Of a DNA stretch of 64,000 bases, positions 1-10,246 are shown in pieces. Below the pieces are notes generated by a model. It was not told where the DNA came from. It did no database searches and saw only the letters and a program-made list of their open reading frames with translations. The DNA lies in assembly GCA_012103325.1 (NCBI GenBank), contig WLWY01000002.1, positions 186,001 to 250,000 on the forward strand, read 5' to 3'. Source of the stretch: Alphaproteobacteria bacterium (GTDB taxonomy: Bacteria > Pseudomonadota > Alphaproteobacteria > UBA8366 > GCA-2717185). Position 1 is the stretch's first letter. Each line of letters begins with the position of its first letter. A program made the translations under genes and the position numbers.

Positions 1-368
1 CGCTGGAAGCGAATTTTGTGCAGCGCGGCCTCGAGAGGATCGGGCTGCTGGGGACGCGCATGGTCATGGAGAGCCATATCTATGGTGGCGTCCCAACGGT
101 CGAATGTGTGATCCCGCAGGGCGACGATCTGGCGGCGGTGCAAGACGACTATCTTGCTATGGCGAGAGCCGCGCGGGTGACGGAAGCGCAGCGCGCGACC
201 TTTTTCCGTGTGGGACGCGATCTATGTGAGAAGCAGGGGGCGGAGGCTGTTGTTCTGGGGGGCACCGATCTCTTCCTCGCCTTTCAGGGGCAAGGCTGTG
301 GATTTCCTGTGATCGACGCAGCGGAAGTACATATAGAAGCGATCTTTCGTAAATCGATCGAGGACTGA
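1..368 (+). CDS. Aspartate/glutamate racemase family protein, C-terminal part (5' end outside window)
   Basis: The reading frame is open from base 3 to the TGA at 366-368 and continues leftward off the window, so only about 120 C-terminal residues are present (a GTG at 18 is internal, not the likely start). The block GTRMVMES followed by GAEAVVLGGTDLFLAF matches the C-terminal half of Asp/Glu/hydantoin racemase folds, which interconvert amino-acid stereoisomers with two cysteines. Here the second-cysteine position reads LGGTDL, with glycine where many members have cysteine, so true racemase activity is uncertain. It ends one base before the next dehydrogenase gene, suggesting one transcript. 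Family call is fairly secure; substrate unknown. Confidence 0.75.
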   Translation, partial: LEANFVQRGLERIGLLGTRMVMESHIYGGVPTVECVIPQGDDLAAVQDDYLAMARAARVTEAQRATFFRVGRDLCEKQGAEAVVLGGTDLFLAFQGQGCGFPVIDAAEVHIEAIFRKSIED

Positions 369-369
369 C

Positions 370-1278
370 ATGAAAGAGAATACCCCAACCGTTGGCGTCG
401 TCGGTCTTGGTTCGATGGGCGGCGGCATGGCGCGCTCGCTGGTGCGGGCCGGGCTGGCTACGCACGGTTTCGATGTCGATGCAGCGCGGGTTGCGGAGTT
501 TTGCGCCGAGGGCGGGCACGGTGGTTCCTTTGCCGAGGTAGGTCCGATGCTGGATATCATTGCCACCGTCGTCGTCAACGCGGATCAAACGGAAACGGTG
601 CTGTTTGGCGAGAACGGGTTGGCGTCGGTTCTGCGCAAGGGGACGGTCATTTTGTCCTGTGCGACTGTGTCTCCGGACTTCGCGCGAGCAATGGAAGCGC
701 GCTGTGCTTCCCTGGGCCTGCTCTATCTCGATGCACCGATTTCCGGTGGGTCGGTGAAGGCAGGACAGGGTGCGCTGTCGATCATGGCGTCAGGCTCCGA
801 TGCCGCATTCGAAGCGGCGCAGCCGGCGCTCGACGCCATGGCGGGAAACGTTTTTCGGCTTGGCGGTGCCGCCGGTGCCGGGTCGGCCCTGAAGGTGATC
901 AATCAGATGCTGGCCGGAGTCCATATCGCCGCCGCCGCGGAGGCCATTACCTTTGGCATCAGTCAGGGCGTCGATCCGCAGACGACGGTCGATGTGATCT
1001 CGAAATGCGCCGGGTCGAGCTGGATGTTCGAAAACCGCGGGCCGCATATTGCCGATGGCGACTACACGCCGCACTCTGCCGTCGACATTTTCGTCAAGGA
1101 TTTAGGCATCGTGTCCGATGTCGCACGAGCAGCCAAGTTCTCGGCACCTTTGTCCGCGGTGGCGCTGCAACAGTTCGTTGCGGCTGCGGGTGCTGGATAT
1201 GGGCGCGAGGACGATGCGGCCGTCGCCAAGATCTATGCCCGGAATGCGGGTTTGGAGCTGCCGAAATCCGAGGATTGA
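370..1278 (+). CDS. NAD(P)-dependent beta-hydroxyacid dehydrogenase (3-hydroxyisobutyrate / L-threonate dehydrogenase type)
   Basis: 302 residues. The N-terminal Rossmann motif VGVVGLGSMGGGMA (residues 8-21) binds the dinucleotide; the substrate-binding signature DAPISGGSVKAGQGALSIM (about residues 120-140) and the helix GSALKVINQMLAG with the catalytic lysine (about 172-184) are all present. This family oxidises 3-hydroxy acids such as 3-hydroxyisobutyrate, L-threonate or tartronate. The overall flavour (LGSMG.GMARSLVRAGL.T.GFDV) resembles LtnD L-threonate dehydrogenases, but substrate cannot be fixed from sequence. It starts 2 nt after the racemase stop, so the two probably form one operon. 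Confidence 0.85.
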   Translation: MKENTPTVGVVGLGSMGGGMARSLVRAGLATHGFDVDAARVAEFCAEGGHGGSFAEVGPMLDIIATVVVNADQTETVLFGENGLASVLRKGTVILSCATVSPDFARAMEARCASLGLLYLDAPISGGSVKAGQGALSIMASGSDAAFEAAQPALDAMAGNVFRLGGAAGAGSALKVINQMLAGVHIAAAAEAITFGISQGVDPQTTVDVISKCAGSSWMFENRGPHIADGDYTPHSAVDIFVKDLGIVSDVARAAKFSAPLSAVALQQFVAAAGAGYGREDDAAVAKIYARNAGLELPKSED

Positions 1279-1329
1279 AGCCTCGGTCCAAAATTTTTCG
1301 CCGAATCGGTAAATTTTCTGCGGAAATCT

Positions 1330-1358
1330 CTTGAACAGCCTGTGATCATGGCTTAAAT
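1330..1358 (+). promoter_or_regulatory. Predicted groESL promoter (RpoH / sigma-70 like)
   Basis: CTTGAAC at 1330-1336 and CTTAAAT at 1352-1358 lie about 16 nt apart, 6 nt upstream of the CIRCE operator. The boxes resemble both the vegetative TTGACA/TATAAT pair and the alphaproteobacterial RpoH pattern (CTTG...CYTATNT). A start near 1365 would put CIRCE over +1, the usual arrangement for HrcA repression. Prediction by eye only. Confidence 0.5.
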
Positions 1359-1363
1359 CCCGG

Positions 1364-1390
1364 CTGGCACTCAATGGACCTGAGTGCTAA
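1364..1390 (+). promoter_or_regulatory. CIRCE operator (HrcA binding site)
   Basis: Left arm CTGGCACTC (1364-1372), a 9-nt spacer, right arm GAGTGCTAA (1382-1390). The consensus is TTAGCACTC-N9-GAGTGCTAA: the right arm is perfect, the left has two substitutions, and the spacer length is exact. HrcA bound here represses groESL until heat shock. It lies 45 nt upstream of the groES ATG. Confidence 0.93.
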
Positions 1391-1434
1391 TAAGATCGCG
1401 AATCACATTAGTAGAACGCTTTGGAGGGTTAGCA

Positions 1435-1749
1435 ATGAAATTCAGGCCGTTGCACGATCGTGTATTGGTGCGTCGAATCGACGGGGAAGAAAAGTCCGCT
1501 GGTGGCATCATCATTCCCGACTCCGCACAGGAAAAGCCCAGCGAGGGCGAAATCATCGCAGTGGGCTCAGGCGCCCGAAGCGAAAACGGCGATATCACGC
1601 CGATGGATGTTCAAGTTGGCGACCGTATTCTGTTTGGCAAATGGTCCGGCACCGAGATCAAGGTCGACGGTGAGGAACTGCTGATCATGAAGGAACCCGA
1701 CATCATGGGCGTCATGGAGCAAACCAAGGCGAAAAAGAAAGCCGCCTAA
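1435..1749 (+). CDS. groES: Co-chaperonin GroES
   Basis: 104 residues starting [14 protein letters not shown]. GroES heptamers cap the GroEL cylinder. Diagnostic features: the N-terminal strand, mobile loop [18 protein letters not shown] (about 17-34), roof-hairpin region, and conserved [15 protein letters not shown] and [14 protein letters not shown]. The ATG at 1435 is preceded by GGAGGG at 1423-1428; the longer frame from 1384 is not used because it would begin inside CIRCE. The Lys-rich tail (KAKKKAA) extends a few residues beyond the usual ~95-97. First gene of the groES-groEL operon. Confidence 0.97.
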   Translation: MKFRPLHDRVLVRRIDGEEKSAGGIIIPDSAQEKPSEGEIIAVGSGARSENGDITPMDVQVGDRILFGKWSGTEIKVDGEELLIMKEPDIMGVMEQTKAKKKAA

Positions 1750-1767
1750 AGGTTTAGGCTCGCTTGA

Positions 1768-3447
<1,680 letters not shown>

Positions 3448-3470
3448 GTCAGTCCGACATCAAGTCGGGA

Positions 3471-3499
3471 AAGGCCGCGCCTCCGGGTGCGGCCTTTTT
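3471..3499 (+). terminator. Intrinsic terminator of groESL
   Basis: AAGGCCGC (3471-3478) pairs perfectly with GCGGCCTT (3489-3496) around a 10-nt loop, followed by a T run (3495-3499), 24 nt after the groEL stop codon. Confidence 0.85.
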
Positions 3500-3563
3500 C
3501 GTATGGCCTTGCTTGGACGTGCCGTTCTTAGTCTACTGGGTCGACGGTGGCAGAGGGCAGAAT

Positions 3564-4292
3564 ATGGCGGATAAAGGTACTGAAAGTATGCAGGGTGGCA
3601 AGTCAGTCTATGGCGCCCGGCTGGGTATCCTGATGCTGGAAACGCGGTTCCCCCGCTTTCCTGGTGACGTCGGGAACGCCCATACATGGCCCTTTCCCGT
3701 TCTATACAAAGTGGTGCGCGGCGCCTCTTCCGAGCGGGTCGTTTGTCAAAAAGCCGACGGCTTGCTGGATGCATTCAAGGAGGCGGCGACGGAACTGGTT
3801 TCCCTTGGGGCCGACGGTATCACGACAACCTGCGGCTTTCTGTCCTTGTTCCAGGACGAATTGGCGGCCCATGCAGGCGTGCCCGTCGCAACATCCAGCC
3901 TCATGCAGGCGCCGTTCGTGCAGCGGCTGCTGCCGCCGGGCAAGCGCGTGGGCATTATTACGATCAGTGCGGAGGCGCTGACCGAGGAGCATCTTATCAA
4001 GGCAGGTGTTGATCCCTCGACGCCCGTCGTTGGGACAGAAGGCGGTAAGGAGTTTACCCGTGCAATTGTCGGTGATGCGCTCGAGCTCGATATCGCCGCT
4101 GCGGAACGGGATATCTTGGACGCAGGCGAGGCGTTGCTGCGGCAGTTTGATGACATTGGCGCGATCGTTCTCGAATGCACAAATATGGGGCCGTTCTCTC
4201 GATCCCTGGCGGCACATGTGAAGCTGCCGGTTTTTGATATTGTCTCCTTCGCTTCCTGGTTTCACGCAGGATTGTCGCCTCGGCGGTTTTAG
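3564..4292 (+). CDS. Aspartate/glutamate racemase family protein (AroM/hydantoin racemase-like)
   Basis: 242 residues from the ATG at 3564 (GAGGG at 3553-3557); an alternative ATG is at 3588. The longer open frame back to 3255 overlaps groEL and is a shadow. The family's two cysteine motifs are visible: GITTTCGFLSLFQ (about residues 90-102) and AIVLECTNMGPF (about 202-213), positioned as the two acid/base cysteines of cofactor-independent racemases. This is the second member of the fold in this window. Substrate unknown. It stands alone, downstream of the groEL terminator. Confidence 0.85.
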   Translation: MADKGTESMQGGKSVYGARLGILMLETRFPRFPGDVGNAHTWPFPVLYKVVRGASSERVVCQKADGLLDAFKEAATELVSLGADGITTTCGFLSLFQDELAAHAGVPVATSSLMQAPFVQRLLPPGKRVGIITISAEALTEEHLIKAGVDPSTPVVGTEGGKEFTRAIVGDALELDIAAAERDILDAGEALLRQFDDIGAIVLECTNMGPFSRSLAAHVKLPVFDIVSFASWFHAGLSPRRF

Positions 4293-4485
4293 AGTGTTGA
4301 TAGCCGGTATCGAACCAGATTGCATGAAGTACGGTGCTGATCGTGCCGTGGTGGAGTGTTCTGTGGATAACCGGTTGATAAATTGTGCAAGAATAATCTT
4401 TTAGTCCACTGAAAAATAAGCATATTAACTATATTTTTATTGCGTGAACCTGATTGATTTCGGATTATATCTGTGCGGTTTGGAT

Positions 4486-4700
4486 GTCTTCGGACTGAAA
4501 AGCCGCCTGAACCGGGACACTCTCGGGTGAAGCGGTTCAGAGGTCAGTTCTTCTTCGGAGGAGCGGGGCCGAAGAGCCGGGAAGCCTTCGGGCAGTTTGG
4601 TTCTCGGGGAAGACGGAACCTTCGGGCGACGAATTCCTCGGAGTTAAGGATCCTTCGGGATTTTTGCTCGGAAGGCGTCAGGCGTGCTCCTCGGAGCACG
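4486..4700 (+). ncRNA. Candidate structured RNA: string of short YUCG-loop hairpins
   Basis: No convincing gene lies in 4293-4953. Instead small hairpins recur: GTC-TTCG-GAC (4486-4495); an 8-bp stem 4507-4514/4533-4540 enclosing CACT-CTCG-GGTG; GTTCTTC-TTCG-GAGGAGC (4547-4564); GCC-TTCG-GGC (4584-4593); GGTTC/GAACC (4599-4603/4616-4620); AATTC-CTCG-GAGTT (4632-4645); an 8-bp stem with two G-T pairs and TTCG loop (4646-4665); CGTGCTC-CTCG-GAGCACG (4683-4700). Loop motifs (YTCGG) sit at a roughly 16-17 or 33 nt pitch. An AT-rich stretch (4380-4440) precedes it. Which strand is transcribed is not certain; G-T pairs favour plus. I recognise no known RNA family. Confidence 0.4.
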
Positions 4701-4786
4701 AGCGATGGACCCCGCGTCCGCGCACCTGGCGTCTTTTCCGTTTTTTCGCCCAAATCCTTAAGGCATTGCCTAAAAATAGATCGGCC

Positions 4787-4821
4787 CGGCGCAACATCGG
4801 GCAAACCCCTCTGTTGCGCCG
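4787..4821. repeat. 10-bp perfect inverted repeat downstream of the hairpin string
   Basis: CGGCGCAACA (4787-4796) and TGTTGCGCCG (4812-4821) are exact reverse complements around a 15-nt loop. It could close the 3' part of the candidate RNA at 4486-4700; there is no T run after it. A 13-nt stretch CGATGGACCCCGC occurs just before (4703-4715) and after it (4846-4858). Confidence 0.55.
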
Positions 4822-4953
4822 AGCCTCTGACCTATAGCCAGATCACGATGGACCCCGCATCCATGCACTTGAACGGTTGCTTTTTAACAGGTGCGGGAGA
4901 AATACGTCAACTACATTTGGAGAAAATTCGGCTAAACTCGCTACATATTGTGC

Positions 4954-6483
4954 TTAATCGCGGACAATCCGGCGCAGTTCTGCTTTTTGGATTTTACCGA
5001 GAGCGTTATGGGGGATGGACTCCATAAACATCACATGATGGGGGTGCTGGTAATTTGCCAAGCGTCCTTTGAAAAGGGACTGCAATTGATTGGACGTCAT
5101 TTTGCGCCCTTTCTTCAAAACAACGCAGGCGACGAGGGATTCACCGAGGACGGGATCGGGTTTGCCGACAATTGCTGCTTCTTCGATGTCGTCGCACTCC
5201 GCCAGTATTCTTTCTCCATCCACCGGGTAAACGTTGGAGGCGCCAACGATCACCATGTCCTTGATACGGTCGTCTACATAGAAGAATCCGTCTTCGTCGA
5301 CATGTCCTACATCACCGGTTAGAAACCAGCCGTCGCGGAGCGTTTGCCGGGTGGCTTCGGCGTTCTTCCAGTATTCGCTGAAGACGCATTTACTGCGCAG
5401 CACAATTTCGCCACGGTCTCCGGGACGGACATCTCGCATGTATTCATCGACGACCCGTGCTTCGACATGAGCCGCTGGTTTGCCGATCGAGCCCGCTTTT
5501 CGGCGCGCGTCTCCGATTGAAACGGCAATAACCGGCGGGAGCACTTCCGTCATGCCATAGAGCTGCTGGACAGGCACACCGCGTGCGAACCAAGGCGCCA
5601 TCGAGGCGAGCGAAACCCGCGTGGATCCACTACCATGCGACCGGATGCTGGAGAGGTCGGTCTGATCCCAATCGGGATGCGACGAGACCGCGCGCGACAC
5701 GACGGGACGCCCGACAAAGAGCGTAATGCGATAGCGCTCGATATCGTATAGCGTCATCGCGGGGTCAAATTGCCGGTGAATGGTCACAGTGGCGCCAGCG
5801 TGGATCGCGGGCACAGATTGAATACTCAGGCCGCCAATATGATACATCGGGATTACTGTCAGTATTTCGTCTTGGCTGGTCATCTCGAACATACGGATCG
5901 CATTCAGAGCACTGTAATAAACCGCCTCCTGTGAGAGCAGAGCGCCTTTAGGGGCGCCCGTCGTGCCGGAGGTGTATGCCATCAATACTGGTGTCGATAA
6001 CGGAAATCGCTGCCCGCATTCGATCGGGGTGGCCTTTGCCAGCAAGGTCTCTATTTCGTAGACGTTGTCATGGCGCTGGGCGTCTCCACCGAACCTCACG
6101 AGATCGATATCTGGGATTGATTCCAGGCAGCCCTGTGCCGCCGCAAGAAAGGCGGCATCGGCGAACAGGCAGCGCGGCGTGGCGTTTTCTAGAAAAACAC
6201 GGAGTTGCCCGTTCGTCATTCTAGCATTGAGCGGAACGAAAATTGCGCCAACTCGGGCGCACGCAAAAAGCAATTCTAAGATTTCCAGGCAATTCAGCCC
6301 CAGGAACGCGACACGGTCGCCACGCTGTATCCGCAGGGAGCCAGAGAGTGCTCCGCTGAGACTGGCAACTCGGTCTTCCAACTGCGAATAAGTTGTTTCC
6401 TTTGCTTCGAAGCGAATCGCGATCTTTTTAGGTGATTGTACGGACTGGTGTGCAATCCAGCTCGAAATATCATAGGTCTTCAT
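4954..6483 (-). CDS. Class I adenylate-forming acyl-CoA synthetase (AMP-binding)
   Basis: 509 residues. Activates a carboxylic acid to acyl-AMP and then to the CoA thioester. The P-loop-like AMP signature YTSGTTGAPKGALLS lies near residues 170-184, YGMTEV (A5) near 320, GWFLTGDVGHVDEDGFFYVDDRIKDM (A7/A8) near 385-411, and the C-terminal lysine motif NALGKIQKAELR near 492-503. Length is normal for medium/long-chain or aromatic acid ligases; substrate not predictable. The gene is isolated, oriented toward the hairpin region. Confidence 0.92.
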   Translation of the reverse strand: MKTYDISSWIAHQSVQSPKKIAIRFEAKETTYSQLEDRVASLSGALSGSLRIQRGDRVAFLGLNCLEILELLFACARVGAIFVPLNARMTNGQLRVFLENATPRCLFADAAFLAAAQGCLESIPDIDLVRFGGDAQRHDNVYEIETLLAKATPIECGQRFPLSTPVLMAYTSGTTGAPKGALLSQEAVYYSALNAIRMFEMTSQDEILTVIPMYHIGGLSIQSVPAIHAGATVTIHRQFDPAMTLYDIERYRITLFVGRPVVSRAVSSHPDWDQTDLSSIRSHGSGSTRVSLASMAPWFARGVPVQQLYGMTEVLPPVIAVSIGDARRKAGSIGKPAAHVEARVVDEYMRDVRPGDRGEIVLRSKCVFSEYWKNAEATRQTLRDGWFLTGDVGHVDEDGFFYVDDRIKDMVIVGASNVYPVDGERILAECDDIEEAAIVGKPDPVLGESLVACVVLKKGRKMTSNQLQSLFKGRLANYQHPHHVMFMESIPHNALGKIQKAELRRIVRD

Positions 6484-6745
6484 TCTACTACTTAAAGACC
6501 CGTAAGTTTGTCTGGCGCTGCTGCGGCTGGCCGATACGCGGTAAGAGCAACCGGAACTTGCCGAAATCTTAAAGAAACCGCGCCATTCAGCGGATCTCCA
6601 CTCCCTCTTTATGGTCCATCCTGCTTCGCTTCCCTATTCGACTACCTAAGCGCGTGATGTCTATTGTGAAAACGATAGAAATAGCAAATAGCACTTCAAG
6701 TTTAACTATACTTGCTTTTATACTATAGTTCGTGTTGGTAGGCAT

Positions 6746-7333
6746 TTGCTACGTGTTTTAATTGTGCTTGAGATATATTTCGATATCTTGAAGTTGGAAT
6801 TGGAGTGGAATAGACCTGACGTGTCGATACCGGATGGTGCTCATGGCGACATCAAGTTGCTTTTCGACTACTGGCGCTCTATTTCGCCAGAAGGCAAAAT
6901 TCCGGGCCGGCAACATTTCGATCCTATAGAAATCTCGCAAATTCTGCCCAACCTGTGGCTCATCGAAGTGCATCGAGATCCGCTCCGATTTTGGCGCCGA
7001 TTGGTCGGCAGTAAAATCGAAGAATTCGCCGGTATGAACTTGACTGGTGGCTGGGTGGGAGACCGGCTGAGCGGTGCCAGACTATCCGGCGTGCACAGCT
7101 TTTTGATGGACGTCGTTGAGACAAAACAGCCAAATTGGCGCCGTGGAAAATCTCTTATTCGTTTTGAGAAGGATTTCGCCGAGCTGGAACGGCTATATCT
7201 GCCGATGGCAACAGATGGCGAAACCGTCGATATGATCCTAGCGGTAACGGTTTTTTTTAAACCGCAGATACCGGAAGGCGGCAATCTGAATGAGATGCCG
7301 GGCAGCGTGGATAGAGAATTTGCGGGCTATTGA
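6746..7333 (+). CDS. PAS_5-type sensory domain protein
   Basis: Up to 195 residues, dominated by one PAS_5-like domain: LLFDYWRSISPEGKIPGRQHFDPIEISQILPNLWLIEV then FWRRLVGSKIEEFAGMNLTGGWVGD and ERLYLPMATDGETVDMILAVTVFF. Single-domain PAS_5 proteins are common in Rhodospirillales and Rhizobiales, with mostly unknown ligands. No ATG precedes the domain in frame: the start is TTG 6746, GTG 6764 or GTG 6821, the last nearest the usual family N-terminus. Stop at 7331-7333. Stand-alone gene. Confidence 0.8.
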   Translation: MLRVLIVLEIYFDILKLELEWNRPDVSIPDGAHGDIKLLFDYWRSISPEGKIPGRQHFDPIEISQILPNLWLIEVHRDPLRFWRRLVGSKIEEFAGMNLTGGWVGDRLSGARLSGVHSFLMDVVETKQPNWRRGKSLIRFEKDFAELERLYLPMATDGETVDMILAVTVFFKPQIPEGGNLNEMPGSVDREFAGY

Positions 7334-7413
7334 AAGCGACTAGCAAGGATTGCGTCGTTTTCGTTTATGGAATTAGCGACAATTTGAAACAAATTCGCGT
7401 TGCTTTTTATCTG

Positions 7414-7429
7414 TGTGATCTGCGTCACA
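7414..7429. promoter_or_regulatory. CRP-like palindrome TGTGA-N6-TCACA
   Basis: TGTGATCTGCGTCACA is an exact match to the TGTGA-N6-TCACA consensus of CRP-family regulators. It lies in the 329-nt gap between the PAS_5 gene and the XRE fragment, about 235 nt upstream of the latter. Nothing else recognisable is in 7334-7662. Whether a CRP-type protein binds here is inference. Confidence 0.4.
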
Positions 7430-7662
7430 GCCGGTACAAGGAAACGGCGGTACTCTGACCCCTAAGCATCCTTAAAGGTGCGGGAGAGGGTAGCGATAAA
7501 ATAGCCGATGCCGATGTTTCGGCTCTATCAAAATCATTTATCTGCGACCTTTTCGTCCGAGGTGCCTAAGTGTGCAAAGGCTTTGTCCTAGCGGATTTGG
7601 TCTCTCAGATCGTCTAACTCGTCGCAACGTGCGCTGTGCGTTATAGGATTGGAAACCGCTTC

Positions 7663-7825
7663 ATGATGACGGCAAAAAAGAGCGTCGCTTACGGCCCTGT
7701 CGATATGCATGTCGGTAAGCGTGTTCGAATACGGCGTAAACTCCTCAATTTGAGTCAGACAAATTTGGGAGATTCCGTCGGCCTGACGTTTCAGCAAATT
7801 CAAAAATATGAGCGGGGTGCAAACC
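7663..7825 (+). pseudogene. 5' fragment of an XRE-family regulator, cut off by the IS66 element
   Basis: From ATG 7663 the frame reads [26 protein letters not shown] then [29 protein letters not shown], a complete Cro/CI helix-turn-helix, and ends four codons into IS66 sequence (stop at 7842). The intact paralogue at 44040-44471 shows what is missing: about 90 C-terminal residues. No continuation is found beyond the other IS end (10247), so the 3' part was lost rather than merely separated. Confidence 0.85.
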
Positions 7826-7889
7826 GTAAGCGTCCGGCCTGACCGCTCTGCCGTGCAGAAGAAGTGAGGTTTAGTGTCCACTTGTTTAG

Positions 7890-8267
7890 GTGGACACTAA
7901 CGGGGATCAGGATGTGGCGAAGCGGGGCAAGCGTCGGCGCTGGAGTGCAGACGAGAAGCGGATGATTTGCGCACAGACGCGGTTTGCGGGCGTTTCGGTT
8001 TCACAGGTTGCACGGCGCTACAATGTGAACGCCAATCAGGTTTTCAACTGGCTGAAAGATCCCCGGTTTGCGGGAAGTGACACGGTCGATGACGCCGCCT
8101 GTTTCCTGCCGGTTGAGATTGCGCGTCACGTCGAGCACGAAGCCGAGCGCCCTGTTGGTGACGAAGGCAAGATCGAGGTCACGCTTGCCGGAGGTCATCG
8201 CTTGAGCATTAGCGGCCCTTACGATCCCGAAGCGCTCGTACGTCTGCTCCGGTGCTTGTCGGGATGA
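7890..8267 (+). CDS. tnpA: IS66 accessory protein TnpA (helix-turn-helix)
   Basis: 125 residues. [43 protein letters not shown] is the HTH_Tnp_IS66 domain, needed with TnpB for IS66 transposition. The GTG start at 7890 lies in the right arm of a perfect 11-bp inverted repeat (TTAGTGTCCAC 7871-7881, GTGGACACTAA 7890-7900), which could hide the start in mRNA. The last codons overlap tnpB by ATGA (8264-8267), suggesting translational coupling. Confidence 0.9.
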   Translation: MDTNGDQDVAKRGKRRRWSADEKRMICAQTRFAGVSVSQVARRYNVNANQVFNWLKDPRFAGSDTVDDAACFLPVEIARHVEHEAERPVGDEGKIEVTLAGGHRLSISGPYDPEALVRLLRCLSG

Positions 8268-8611
8268 TCCCGGTTCCCACGAACACGAAGGTTTGGCTTG
8301 CGGCCGGCGTGACGGACATGCGTAAGGGGTTCAATGGGCTGTCAGCGCAAACAGAGAAGGTTCTAAAGGCGGCGCCGTATTGCGGTCATCTGTTCGTCTT
8401 CCGGGGTCGCCGTGGCGATCTGATCAAGGTGATCTGGTGGGACGGGCAAGGGGCATGTCTGTTCTCGAAGCGTCTGGAGAAGGGACGGTTTGTCTGGCCG
8501 TCTGCGAAAGCGGGCAAGGTTGCGCTGACCCCGGCTCAATTGGCGATGCTGCTGGAAGGGATTGATTGGCGCATACCACAACGAACGTGGCGTCCCCTGA
8601 CGGCTGGGTAA
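8264..8611 (+). CDS. tnpB: IS66 accessory protein TnpB
   Basis: 115 residues from ATG 8264, which overlaps the tnpA stop codon; an in-frame GTG-like start at 8252 would be inside tnpA. Family signature [20 protein letters not shown] then [52 protein letters not shown] and [16 protein letters not shown], the IS66 Orf2 pattern. Its biochemical role in transposition is unknown. Confidence 0.93.
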   Translation: MIPVPTNTKVWLAAGVTDMRKGFNGLSAQTEKVLKAAPYCGHLFVFRGRRGDLIKVIWWDGQGACLFSKRLEKGRFVWPSAKAGKVALTPAQLAMLLEGIDWRIPQRTWRPLTAG

Positions 8612-8683
8612 AGTCGTTTCACAGCAAAGGGTTGTCAATTTCCGGGGATTCCCATGCGGGGTGGCGGCTGATAGATTGCCGGC

Positions 8684-10195
8684 ATGCTCGACGACGCTGA
8701 GAACCTCCCGAATGAACCTGCCGCATTAAAAGGTCTGGTGGCATCGCTGGCGTCGGAAGTGAAGTCACAGGCGGTGTTGATCGAGAAGCTCCAACACCAA
8801 TTGGCCGGGATGCGCCAGCATCGCTTCGGGTCGCGCTCGGAGGCTCTGGATCAACTGGCGTTGACGCTGGAAGACGAAGAGATTGCGGCGTCCGCGCAGG
8901 AGCCCGCGTCAGACGATGCAAATGCAGATCAATCTGCAGCGCCAAAAGACAAGCCCAAACGTAAACCGCTGCCCGGTCATCTCCCACGCAACGAGACAAC
9001 ACTGTCGCCGGGCGATGCCTGTGGGGAATGCGGCGGTGCGCTCAAAACGCTTGGCGACGATGTCACCGAGGAACTGGAATATGTCCCCGGACGTTTTGTC
9101 GTGAACCGGATTGTTCGCCCGCGCATGGCCTGCACCTGCTGTGAGACGTTCCATCAGGCAGCCCTGCCGTCGCGGCCGATTGAGCACGGGCGGCCCGGTC
9201 CTGGCCTACTGGCCCATGTGCTGGTCAACAAGTACGCCGATCATTCGCCTTTGTACCGGCAAAGTCAGATATTCCAGCGCGAGGGGATCGATCTGGACCG
9301 CTCCACCCTGGCCGATTGGGTTGGCAAATCCACGGCTCTGTTGGAACCTTTGGCGGACGCCGTCGCGCGCCATGTTTTAAAGGGACAGGCCCTCTTCGCC
9401 GATGATACGCCGGTAAAAATGCTGACCCCAGGCTCCGGTAAAACCAGGACCGCGCGGCTTTGGGCCTATGTCCGCGATGAACGACCCTGGGCCGGAGAGG
9501 CGCATCCTGCCGCATGGTATCAGTTCTCGTCCGACAGGAAGGGCGTTCGCCCGCGCGAACATCTAGCGGACTTCACGGGCTTCATGCATGCCGATGGCTA
9601 TGCGGGGTTCAATGACCTGTACCGCACGGGCAAGGTGACGGAAGTGGCCTGCATGGCCCATATCCGACGCAAGTTCGTCGATATCCACAAAGCTCAGGGA
9701 TCGGCGATTGCCGAGGAAGCCATAAAACGTATCGCCACACTCTATGGCGTCGAGAAGGAGGTTCGGGGCCAATCGCCGGATCAACGGGTGAAGATCAGGC
9801 AGCGCCAATCAAAACCAATCTTCGACGACCTGGAATCATGGCTGCATGCCCAATTGACCCGGATATCCGGCAAATCACCCTTAGCCGGTGCTATTCGCTA
9901 CGCCCTGACCCGCATGAAGAAGCTGCGACCATATCTAGATCACGGCTTTCTTGAACTCGACAACAATACCGCAGAGCGATCCATGCGGCCCATCGCCCTG
10001 GGGCGGAAGAATTATCTCTTCATGGGGTCCGAGGCCGGCGGCAAATCAGCCGCCATCGCCTATACGCTGATCGAGACAGCAAAACTCAATGGCGTCGATC
10101 CGCAGGCCTGGCTAACCGACACGCTAGCCTGTATCGCCGACCATAAAATCAATCGGATCGACGAACTGCTCCCCTGGCGTTACGCTCAAACCTGA
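8684..10195 (+). CDS. tnpC: IS66 transposase TnpC (DDE)
   Basis: 503 residues. N-terminal coiled coil (about 20-60, [26 protein letters not shown]), an IS66 zinc-binding segment (CGECGGAL near 110 and CTCCETF near 150), and the DDE core: [25 protein letters not shown] and [29 protein letters not shown] carry the conserved acidic residues. The C-terminal tail DELLPWRYA is typical. No frameshift seen, so this copy is probably active. Confidence 0.95.
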   Translation: MLDDAENLPNEPAALKGLVASLASEVKSQAVLIEKLQHQLAGMRQHRFGSRSEALDQLALTLEDEEIAASAQEPASDDANADQSAAPKDKPKRKPLPGHLPRNETTLSPGDACGECGGALKTLGDDVTEELEYVPGRFVVNRIVRPRMACTCCETFHQAALPSRPIEHGRPGPGLLAHVLVNKYADHSPLYRQSQIFQREGIDLDRSTLADWVGKSTALLEPLADAVARHVLKGQALFADDTPVKMLTPGSGKTRTARLWAYVRDERPWAGEAHPAAWYQFSSDRKGVRPREHLADFTGFMHADGYAGFNDLYRTGKVTEVACMAHIRRKFVDIHKAQGSAIAEEAIKRIATLYGVEKEVRGQSPDQRVKIRQRQSKPIFDDLESWLHAQLTRISGKSPLAGAIRYALTRMKKLRPYLDHGFLELDNNTAERSMRPIALGRKNYLFMGSEAGGKSAAIAYTLIETAKLNGVDPQAWLTDTLACIADHKINRIDELLPWRYAQT

Positions 10196-10246
10196 GCGTA
10201 ACAGTCCAACGTCATCATAGGCAGGGCTGCTTTACCGGACGCTCAC

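Larger units (their letters stand above)
7826..10246 (+). mobile_element. Complete IS66-family insertion sequence (2421 bp)
   Basis: Terminal inverted repeats start GTAAGCGTCCGG at 7826 and, on the other strand, GTGAGCGTCCGG ending at 10246. The element carries tnpA, tnpB and tnpC in order. The 8 bp outside each end (TGCAAACC left, ATAGGTAT right) do not match, so the 8-bp target duplication expected of IS66 is absent. The second copy at 46696-47559 shares both ends, which is how the boundaries were fixed. Confidence 0.92.

Noticed and set aside
4473..5027. 184-codon ORF over the hairpin region
   Set aside because: Composition follows the hairpin string (Arg/Gly/Ser-rich), it runs into the acyl-CoA ligase gene on the other strand, and the 16-17 nt periodicity is not codon-compatible.
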